This document shows, one piece after another, positions 1 to 4,140 of a stretch of 7,837 nt of DNA. The translations under genes were made by a program, and so were the position numbers. Within the stretch, counting starts at the first letter, position 1; the number at the start of each line of letters is the position of its first letter. The notes under the pieces were generated by a model that saw only the letters and a list, made by a program, of their open reading frames with translations, was not told the DNA's origin and ran no database searches. The DNA comes from CAZVRZ01 sp964629965 (lineage in GTDB: Bacteria; Chloroflexota; Anaerolineae; Anaerolineales; UBA4823). The DNA lies in assembly GCA_964629965.1 (NCBI GenBank), contig CAZVRZ010000208.1:1-7837 (forward strand), read 5' to 3'.

Positions 1-171
1 TGAGTTGGTCTCCCCGTACACGAGTATACCTGTTGGATCCAACTCAGTATAACAAAGACATGCCCGCACGTGGGCGCGGTTAACATTTTCTTGCCCCAAC
101 GCTTTAACTAACTGTACTACCCCCGCGGGGGATCAGCGTCTATGGTATAGTCAAGTTGAACGAAGAGGAGG
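1..171. other. Non-coding leader with inverted repeats
   Basis: I see no convincing gene here. The window opens with an 8-bp inverted repeat, TGAGTTGG (1-8) and CCAACTCA (39-46), enclosing 30 nt. A GCCC/GGGC arm pair around a CACGTG core lies at 62-75. A perfect 12-bp palindrome, CCCCCGCGGGGG, is at 120-131, just before the first small gene. None is followed by a T-run on either strand, so they are not obvious intrinsic terminators. The 120-131 palindrome sits where an operator for the downstream operon could be, but that is inference. Confidence 0.4.
143..151 (+). promoter_or_regulatory. Possible extended -10 promoter for the small-ORF operon
   Basis: TGGTATAGT gives a TGn extension plus TATAGT, a 5/6 match to the sigma-70 -10 box. 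No -35 box is present at the usual distance; that place is taken by the GC-rich palindrome at 120-131. Transcription would begin near 158, only a few bases before the AGGAGG at 166-171. This is a weak call based on one box. Confidence 0.3.
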
Positions 172-330
172 ATGGATTTGAAAGCAAGCGAATGGAGCCA
201 ATATTGTGCCAGGCTGCTCAACACCCGGGCTTACCAGCAGTACATGGCAGGGAACATCGAGCGGATAATGGAGCGCTACAATGTGCTGACCCCGGCCATG
301 CTGCAGGTGGGGGCCGGCGAGGAATTATAG
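172..330 (+). CDS. Small hypothetical protein, WSQYC module (copy 1)
   Basis: This is an unrecognised small protein of 52 residues from ATG 172, or 50 from TTG 178. The Shine-Dalgarno AGGAGG (166-171) directly abuts the ATG but is 6 nt from the in-frame TTG at 178, so TTG may be the true start. Residues 5-46 align with residues 6-47 of the protein at 2538-2786: both have WSQ(Y/H)C, then L(L/V)NT(R/K)AY, then ER, then PAM near the end. That similarity is the main evidence that it is real. It ends in an amber TAG, after which the same frame stays open to 546 and encodes a second module. It could therefore be the first half of a split or readthrough gene. Function unknown; the phage-like setting suggests a structural or accessory protein. 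Confidence 0.6.
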   Translation: MDLKASEWSQYCARLLNTRAYQQYMAGNIERIMERYNVLTPAMLQVGAGEEL

Positions 331-546
331 GACCGGCAGCGGTTCACGTACGTACTGGCGCCATCCGGCTCGCCGGAGTACGAAGGGGGCAGCGACCTGG
401 CCTTTTGGGGCATCGAAGCGATCGAAGGCGACAACGCCGATATCGGCCTGTTCCGCGAATCGAAGTGGGCCCGTGAGCGGAGACTGAAACGGGAAGGGAA
501 GACCGACCCATCGCAGAACGAAAGGAAAGATACCCATGAGCAATGA
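331..546 (+). pseudogene. SDLAFWGIEA-GLFRESKW module without enzyme domain (copy 1)
   Basis: This 71-codon open frame directly follows the amber at 328-330 and has no ATG, GTG or TTG start of its own. It encodes GGSDLAFWGIEAIEG, then DIGLFRESKW and a basic tail, and stops at TGA 544-546. The core is nearly identical to residues 31-56 of the protein at 842-2017, and the residues just before it (DRQRF here, DDDRF there) also match. The other copy continues through a charged linker into a RelA/SpoT-like domain; this one ends about 35 residues after the motif. It may be a start-less remnant, the readthrough half of a 172-546 protein, or a gene using a rare start codon. The stop overlaps the next gene by 11 nt, as expected for a coupled operon. 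Confidence 0.55.
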
Positions 547-799
547 AAGACCCTACTCAAACCGAGAATTGAAGATCACCGCCGCCATGTATGCTGGCCG
601 GGGCGTGGCAGCGTATGTGCGCAAGCACGGCAAGCTGCCCAAAGATATTCCCATGGGCGGGGCCTCGATCCAACTGCACCACCTGTTCGAAGAGCGCGGC
701 ACGGACTTTGACCTGACGCCGGACGAGCAGTTGATCTATGATGCCATCCTGCGGGAAGGAAAGCTGCCGGGCGGCGGGGTGCGGTTGGTGAAGGAGTGA
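536..799 (+). CDS. Hypothetical 87-residue protein
   Basis: I do not recognise this gene. It starts at ATG 536 with a good AAAGGAAA ribosome site (521-528, 7-nt gap) and overlaps the end of the preceding open frame by 11 nt. The protein is soluble and mixed in charge, with a YSNRELKITAAMYAGRG start, a helical YVRKHGKLP segment, an HHLFEERG segment around residues 47-54 and a glycine-rich C-terminus (GKLPGGGVRLVKE). I see no signal peptide, membrane segment or metal-binding cluster. It ends 42 nt before the start of the RelA/SpoT-like gene and is probably co-transcribed with it. Position and size allow it to be an antitoxin or immunity partner of that enzyme, but no motif supports this. Confidence 0.6.
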   Translation: MSNERPYSNRELKITAAMYAGRGVAAYVRKHGKLPKDIPMGGASIQLHHLFEERGTDFDLTPDEQLIYDAILREGKLPGGGVRLVKE

Positions 800-841
800 G
801 ATGATTTGAACCCGGCGATAATCGTATTGGAAGGTGAAACT

Positions 842-2017
842 ATGGCAGACAAACAAAAAAACAAACGAAAAGACAAACGAAATAATGATGATGACAGATT
901 CATGAACATCCTTGTACCGCCAGGCACCGAAGGCGGGAGCGACCTGGCTTTTTGGGGCATCGAAGCCCTGGATAACCCGGACATCGGTTTATTCCGCGAA
1001 AGCAAATGGTTGAAGGAAAAGCGGGCGCGGGAAGCGGCTGCCAGGCAGCAGGCCGAAGAGCAAGAGCAAAAAGTGTACCGCGAAGAAGAGCACCCCGGCG
1101 CTTCGGATGGCAAATGTACGGATAAGACAGGCAGCGACGCCGGCAAAGATCGTAAGCCGGAAGAGGAAGCGCCTGCCGCAGAGGCGGAGAAGGAAGACAA
1201 GCTATCGAAGTATTCACCCGAGGTCAGGGCGTTGGCTGCGAAGATATTAGACCGGGCGCGCTCCGAAGACCCGGAAACAACTAAGATGCTCAAGGAAATC
1301 TCAGGCGAGCTAGGCGGCGAAATGGCCGGCCTGGAATTTCGCATAAAAGGCGAAGAGAGTCTATGCCGCAAAATTACCAATGAAGCGGTCGAGGATGGCA
1401 TAAGCGCAGATGAAAGCGCTGCAAAGGTGACGGACGCGCTGCGCTACACCGTCACCTATGAACCGGATCAGCTTGTCGATAAGTCGAAAGCCATGCAAGC
1501 CAAGCTCAAAGAAAAGGGCTTTGTAAAATATGATGACAAATGGCGCAACTACTTTGGGCCAGGCGGTATTTACCACGGGTACAATACGGTTATGTGGAAT
1601 CCCGACACCGGTCAAAAATTCGAGCTCCAGTATCACACACCCGAGTCGTTCCATATCAAGCATAATATCGTATACCCGATGTATGTACAATGGCAGACGC
1701 TGATAGCCAATAATCCGCAGAACGCAGCGCTCAGCAAAGAAATGACGGCGGCGGTGAAGTTTCTCTATGCCATCAAGGCTGATAGCAATCCACAGTCAAA
1801 AACGTATGAGCAACCTGTCAGCCTGCACCGCCGCACCCAAGAGTGGAGCATCGTAGAGCGATACGATATCGAAACCGGCAAATGGTTGCACAATCCAAAC
1901 CTGACCCGGGCTACCGGTATGGGCGGCGATGAAGATTATCAAGAGATCGCGGAGTCCGAAGTGGATTCGATGATCGCAGCTATCAAGAAGCGCCGCCAGG
2001 CTTATGATCGGGATTGA
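842..2017 (+). CDS. Protein with RelA/SpoT-like nucleotidyltransferase domain, possible phage-borne effector
   Basis: The protein has 391 residues from ATG 842, which is preceded by GGAAGGTG (829-836, 5-nt gap). This start is preferred to the in-frame TTG 806, which lacks a ribosome site. Residues 1-18 are very basic then acidic. Residues 31-56 form the GGSDLAFWGIEAL...GLFRESKW module shared with 331-546. Residues 57-122 are a charged, probably coiled or disordered linker. Residues about 125-285 resemble the RelA/SpoT synthetase fold: FRIKGEES (166-173, like RxKxxxS), DALRYTV (198-204, candidate metal Asp198), GIYHGYNT (242-249) and ELQYHTPESF (261-270, candidate Glu261). The tail (about 316-391) is unrecognised. 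Family members make (p)ppGpp-type alarmones, and toxic small forms (toxSAS) can modify tRNA; which applies here is not visible. The overlap with a gp10-like gene points to a phage operon. The fold is assigned by motif reading only. Confidence 0.7.
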   Translation: MADKQKNKRKDKRNNDDDRFMNILVPPGTEGGSDLAFWGIEALDNPDIGLFRESKWLKEKRAREAAARQQAEEQEQKVYREEEHPGASDGKCTDKTGSDAGKDRKPEEEAPAAEAEKEDKLSKYSPEVRALAAKILDRARSEDPETTKMLKEISGELGGEMAGLEFRIKGEESLCRKITNEAVEDGISADESAAKVTDALRYTVTYEPDQLVDKSKAMQAKLKEKGFVKYDDKWRNYFGPGGIYHGYNTVMWNPDTGQKFELQYHTPESFHIKHNIVYPMYVQWQTLIANNPQNAALSKEMTAAVKFLYAIKADSNPQSKTYEQPVSLHRRTQEWSIVERYDIETGKWLHNPNLTRATGMGGDEDYQEIAESEVDSMIAAIKKRRQAYDRD

Positions 2018-2322
2018 GCTCAGCCTGGAAGGATTCGAGGCGCTCACTTTGGCGCTTGACCCGCTGAGTATTCAGAAGGCGTTGAAAAAAGCGGTCACGG
2101 AGCTCAAGCGCGAAGCGCTGCGCTTGTATGCGCGCCCGGTGCGCACCTGGAAGCGGAGTGCTGCGCTTTCAGGAAAGATACAAGGCAAAAACCAGGGTTG
2201 GCAACATGACCAGCCGGGCCGGCGGGTCGTTTGGGGCGCACGTCTTTCGATCATACGTAATCCACCCAGGTATTGAGCCACGCGGCTTCTCCGATATGAT
2301 CCAAACGAGGGTCGATCAATGA
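2004..2322 (+). pseudogene. HK97-gp10-like phage head-tail protein, frameshifted and internally shortened
   Basis: The ATG at 2004 overlaps the preceding stop by 14 nt. The first frame reads MIGIELSLEGFEALTLAL, then KALKKAVTELKREALRLYA and PVRTWK, which looks like the N-terminus of an HK97 gp10-type head-tail component. From about 2150-2165 the sensible reading moves to the +1 frame: GSGVLRFQERYKAKTR, then AGGSFGAHVFRSYV, IHPGIEPRGFSDMIQ, ending at TGA 2320-2322. HPGxxPRxF near the end is characteristic of the family. The two halves total about 100 residues, shorter than typical relatives, and the usual middle section is missing. An internal deletion that also shifted the frame explains this best. 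A sequencing error alone would not remove the middle. Family assignment is from memory of motifs. Confidence 0.6.
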
Positions 2323-2522
2323 CCGCCGGCGTCGTTAAGACTATCCGAGTCGGTCCACTCCTCGACCGACAAACGGCCTATCCGAAAACAAATAATGCCC
2401 GTCAGGGCATTAAGATGCCAAACCTGGATTATGAGGCCGCAGAGAAGGCAGTTGAAATATTCGGTGGGCAAATCACCGAATACGATGAAATCCCACCAGC
2501 AGAACAAGACGTAATTTATTAG
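2319..2522 (+). CDS. Short ORF, possibly a DUF3168-like start fused to unrelated sequence
   Basis: The 67-residue ORF starts at ATG 2319, overlapping the gp10-like stop as ATGA, the usual arrangement for coupled phage tail genes. Its first residues, MTAGVVKTIR...LLD, resemble the start of DUF3168 tail-completion proteins, which commonly follow gp10. The similarity ends within about 20 residues; codons around 21-32 are made from the 37-bp repeat at 2379-2415. The second half (from Met at 2415) is acidic: MPNLDYEAAEKAVEIFGG and so on, to residue 67. It could be a separate 35-residue peptide starting at 2415, though the bases before it form the repeat hairpin rather than a clear ribosome site. 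Most likely this is a truncated tail gene joined by the repeat to other sequence. Confidence 0.4.
   Translation: MTAGVVKTIRVGPLLDRQTAYPKTNNARQGIKMPNLDYEAAEKAVEIFGGQITEYDEIPPAEQDVIY
2349..2370 (+). other. Hairpin GTCGGTC/GACCGAC
   Basis: A perfect 7-bp inverted repeat (2349-2355 and 2364-2370) around an 8-nt loop, 8 nt upstream of the first 37-bp repeat. There is no following T-run, so it is not a standard terminator. It lies within the short ORF starting at 2319. Confidence 0.35.
2379..2415 (+). repeat. 37-bp direct repeat, copy 1, with internal hairpin
   Basis: This begins TATCCGAAAACAAAT and ends GGGCATTAAGA. It matches 2844-2880 in 36 of 37 positions (A2394 versus G2859). Inside it, 2393-2412 is a perfect hairpin: TAATGCCC, loop GTCA, GGGCATTA. 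Flanking bases of the two copies do not match, so the repeat has sharp ends. It lies just after the tail-gene-like start and just before ATG 2415. Confidence 0.85.
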
Positions 2523-2537
2523 AAAGGAAAAAGCACA

Positions 2538-2786
2538 ATGTCGATGTTAAATCAAGCAAAATGGAGCCAGCATTGCGGGCAACTGGTCAATACCAAAGCG
2601 TATTTCAAATATACTGAATCCAACCGCGAAAGACAGAATGAGCGTGGGGCCGTTCTTGTCCCTGCGATGGAAAAAGTCGCAAAAATGAAAAATCCCAGCA
2701 TGGATGCATTATTCGCCGTCTTGAGCGGTCGCGATGAGTTGATCGAGGCGCTAAAAGCGGCCGATAAAGAAATAAAATCTCGCTGA
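2538..2786 (+). CDS. Hypothetical protein, WSQHC module (copy 2)
   Basis: This 82-residue protein starts at ATG 2538 behind AAAGGA (2523-2528, 9-nt gap); a second Met at codon 3 is an alternative. Residues 6-47 match the 172-330 protein (KWSQHC, LVNTKAYFKY, NRER, LVPAMEKV). The remaining 35 residues are unique to this copy and look helical, with charged DELIEALKAADKEIKSR at the C-terminus. No membrane segment, signal peptide or catalytic motif is visible and I cannot name the family. The gene lies between the two 37-bp repeats, which makes the 2379-2880 segment look like a small cassette. A conserved module with a variable C-terminus in a phage-like island suggests an accessory rather than housekeeping role. 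Confidence 0.65.
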   Translation: MSMLNQAKWSQHCGQLVNTKAYFKYTESNRERQNERGAVLVPAMEKVAKMKNPSMDALFAVLSGRDELIEALKAADKEIKSR

Positions 2787-2791
2787 GAAAA

Positions 2792-2825
2792 ATACTATGC
2801 GCGATTCGATTTTTGATACTATGCG
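2792..2825 (+). repeat. Short direct repeat ATACTATGCG, two copies
   Basis: The 10-mer occurs at 2792-2801 and 2816-2825, a 24-bp period, between the 2538-2786 stop and the second 37-bp repeat. Two copies are too few to call iterons. A protein-binding site or a small duplication scar are both possible. Confidence 0.35.
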
Positions 2826-2843
2826 GAAGCGGATGAAATATCT

Positions 2844-2880
2844 TATCCGAAAACAAATGATGCCCGTCAGGGCATTAAGA
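2844..2880 (+). repeat. 37-bp direct repeat, copy 2, with internal hairpin
   Basis: Second copy of the 2379-2415 repeat, same orientation, 465 bp downstream. The hairpin arms at 2858-2877 are kept, with one G-T wobble caused by G2859. It is followed by non-coding, transposase-like debris instead of an ORF. Confidence 0.85.
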
Positions 2881-2903
2881 CCTTGCGGCCATCCAGTCGG
2901 TAA

Positions 2904-3014
2904 ACTGCATTGCATCCACTGGGTTACATCGGCTCATATCAGACTATTGCCCGTTATGCAGCTGAATTGCGCGGCCCAGCTTGCAACCACCGGTATGCAC
3001 TAGCAGCCCAATAA
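2904..3014 (+). pseudogene. Transposase-like fragment
   Basis: A 36-codon open stretch, bounded by TAA on both sides and without a start codon, reads LHPLGYIGSYQTIARYAAEL. The pattern GYxGSYxTxxRxxxxLR is typical of a DNA-binding linker region in IS21- and ISL3-type transposases. Downstream, another frame at about 3014-3073 reads SSRRASFIHLEQARMLRKSH, which may be another piece after a frameshift. The remnant is far too short and broken to act. It marks past insertion-sequence activity between the 37-bp repeat and radC. The assignment rests on one short motif. Confidence 0.35.
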
Positions 3015-3076
3015 GCTCCCGTCGCGCTTCCTTCATCCACCTTGAGCAAGCACGAATGTTGCGGAAGAGCCACTAA

Positions 3077-3190
3077 ATGGGTAAAGCTCAGGGACAAGGG
3101 CGCAGGGCAGAGCGAGCGATGGTGGTGCTAAAGCGCGCCGAGACCGCTTTGGCCGTGATGAGAGAAGAAGTCCAGAAGTTAGAAGCATGA
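3077..3190 (+). CDS. Very small basic ORF, 37 residues
   Basis: ATG 3077 follows GGAAGAG (3063-3069, 7-nt gap) and a TAA directly upstream. The peptide begins MGKAQGQGRRAERAMVVLKR and ends in a helical, alternating-charge segment (EEVQKLEA). The composition is consistent with a short amphipathic helix or coiled coil. A bulged hairpin (3193-3217) starts 2 nt after the stop. It may be a real small gene or another piece of the decayed transposase region. I do not recognise it. Confidence 0.3.
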   Translation: MGKAQGQGRRAERAMVVLKRAETALAVMREEVQKLEA

Positions 3191-3192
3191 TA

Positions 3193-3217
3193 TTATGCGC
3201 ACATTCAGTGTGCATAA
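3193..3217 (+). other. Bulged hairpin after the 37-residue ORF
   Basis: TTATG...CACA pairs with TGTGCATAA over 9 bp around a TTCAG loop with a 2-nt bulge. No T-run follows, so termination would be weak. A related 10-bp palindrome, CGTGCGCACG, lies at 3251-3260. Confidence 0.35.
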
Positions 3218-3276
3218 ATAGAGGGTAGGCGTGCCATAGCTATTTGGGTACGTGCGCACGAAGACCGTATTAAAAA

Positions 3277-3315
3277 TGTCCCACCAGGCCTGAGGGGGGC
3301 AGGTCCAGCGGGACA
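3277..3315 (+). repeat. Imperfect inverted repeat TGTCCC...GGGACA
   Basis: Two 16-17-nt arms, TGTCCCACCAGGCCTG and the reverse complement TGTCCCGCTGGACCTG, match at 12 of 16 positions around a short G-rich spacer. The outer tips TGTCCC/GGGACA resemble insertion-sequence ends, with tips facing outward as in a tiny element. As RNA it would form a long hairpin. It lies in the non-coding stretch 3191-3356, where I see no gene. Confidence 0.45.
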
Positions 3316-3356
3316 CTTAATTTATACCACAATTTCCAGGAATTGATATAATTCGA

Positions 3357-3533
3357 TCATTGACAATGTGGGCTTGTTTTGAATATAGAACAGTTAGCTA
3401 CGCCCACTCGTAGTAGAATAGCCAGTAGTTCAGCATTGCTGAGCGAGCCCGGACCAAGCTGGGCCAGGCGTTCACGCGGCCGTTCTGCTTCGGCCAGGTC
3501 GGTGATGCGATAGGTGCTGGTAGATTCTTTCAT
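3357..3533 (-). pseudogene. radC: Truncated radC, N-terminal remnant
   Basis: Reading leftward from ATG at 3533, residues 9-46 are the conserved RadC N-terminus: RITDLAEAERPRERLAQLG, then GSLSNAELLAILLRVGV. From about position 3396 the frame continues with 12 unrelated residues and stops at TGA (3359-3357). Complete RadC proteins are over 200 residues and carry a C-terminal JAB/MPN metalloprotease-like domain; that whole domain is absent. The break is where the accessory region begins, so the gene was cut by insertion or deletion. No strong ribosome site lies before the ATG. RadC was once linked to DNA repair, but its true role is unsettled. This fragment is not expected to be active. Confidence 0.8.
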
Positions 3534-3544
3534 GGGAGTATGGA

Positions 3545-4075
3545 ATGAACCTCGATCCTTTTTCGTTGGATAACTTTTTATTGCTCCTGACAGCCTGGGG
3601 TGCGGCCTTTCTGGCGGCGCTCTGGCTCAGCCTGATCATCTGGACGCTGCGCGACATTCGCCAGCGTAGGCGTGATCCGCTGATATGGGTGCTGGCAGCG
3701 TTGGTGGTGGCGTTGTTGTTTTTACCGGGCATCGTCATTTACTTGATTTTACGCCCAACTCGCACTTTGGAGGAAGAGTACCAGCAAACATTGGAAGAAG
3801 AAGCGCTCTTGCAGTCTGTGGAAGATATCCAATTGTGCCCGGGCTGCGGGCGGCGGGTACGCGAGGGCTGGACTGTCTGCCCCAACTGCCATACGAAGAT
3901 CAAAAAGAAGTGCCATCTGTGCGGTAAGTTGATGGAGCTTCCCTGGAATATATGCCCCTATTGTGGCACGCCCGAGCCGGGCATGCGGCGTGAGAACCTG
4001 ACGATGGATGAAGCGCTGCGGCCAATCACGGTCGATGTAGCAGAAGAAGAAAAGAGCGAAGAAACACAAGAGTAA
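3545..4075 (+). CDS. Membrane protein with double zinc ribbon
   Basis: A 176-residue protein from ATG 3545 with GGGAG (3534-3538) 6 nt upstream. Two hydrophobic helices span about residues 11-35 and 46-69, separated by a basic RDIRQRRRDP loop and ending in RPTRTLEEEY, like the PLD-nuclease N-terminal-type two-helix region. An acidic helix follows, then four CxxC knuckles: C98/C101, C112/C115, C123/C126 and C137/C140, forming a double zinc ribbon. The C-terminus is acidic and probably disordered. Likely an inner-membrane protein with cytosolic zinc ribbons; partner and function are unknown. Only 11 bp separate it from the divergent radC start, so its promoter must lie within the radC remnant or further left. 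It converges on eno and ends at the shared terminator. Confidence 0.85.
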   Translation: MNLDPFSLDNFLLLLTAWGAAFLAALWLSLIIWTLRDIRQRRRDPLIWVLAALVVALLFLPGIVIYLILRPTRTLEEEYQQTLEEEALLQSVEDIQLCPGCGRRVREGWTVCPNCHTKIKKKCHLCGKLMELPWNICPYCGTPEPGMRRENLTMDEALRPITVDVAEEEKSEETQE

Positions 4076-4087
4076 GAACAGGTGAAT

Positions 4088-4132
4088 AAAAACAATGGGC
4101 TGCCCCTTACATCAGGACAGCCCATTGTTTTT
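4088..4132. terminator. Bidirectional intrinsic terminator
   Basis: A perfect 15-bp stem, AAAAACAATGGGCTG (4088-4102) and its complement (4118-4132), surrounds a 15-nt loop. The stem base supplies a T-run on both strands, so it can stop the plus-strand zinc-ribbon transcript and the minus-strand eno transcript. It begins 12 nt after one stop codon and ends 8 nt from the other. Confidence 0.93.
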
Positions 4133-4140
4133 GGAGATCT

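Noticed and set aside
1..155. tRNA gene at the left edge
   Set aside because: The inverted repeat at 1-46 does not provide cloverleaf arms or a T-loop GTTC motif.
156..476. TTG-started 106-codon frame over the first small genes
   Set aside because: It is arginine-, glycine- and histidine-rich off-frame translation; the frame from 172 gives modules that match other proteins in the window and has the AGGAGG site.
806..841. Upstream TTG start for the RelA/SpoT-like gene
   Set aside because: No Shine-Dalgarno sequence before it, whereas ATG 842 has GGAAGGTG at the right distance.
736..1401. Long minus-strand frame of 221 codons
   Set aside because: Serine-rich antisense shadow of the 842-2017 gene; no ribosome site and no recognisable domain.
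2379..2880. CRISPR array or integron attC sites
   Set aside because: Only two repeat copies, 465 bp apart with a gene between them, so no repeat-spacer array; the core lacks the RYYYAAC/GTTRRRY ends of attC sites.
2797..3003. 68-codon plus-strand frame MRDSIFDTMRKRMK...
   Set aside because: It runs through the 37-bp repeat and the transposase debris with no coherent protein character or ribosome site.
3033..3215. 60-codon minus-strand frame
   Set aside because: Composition is random-looking and it crosses the hairpin at 3193-3217; no start signal.
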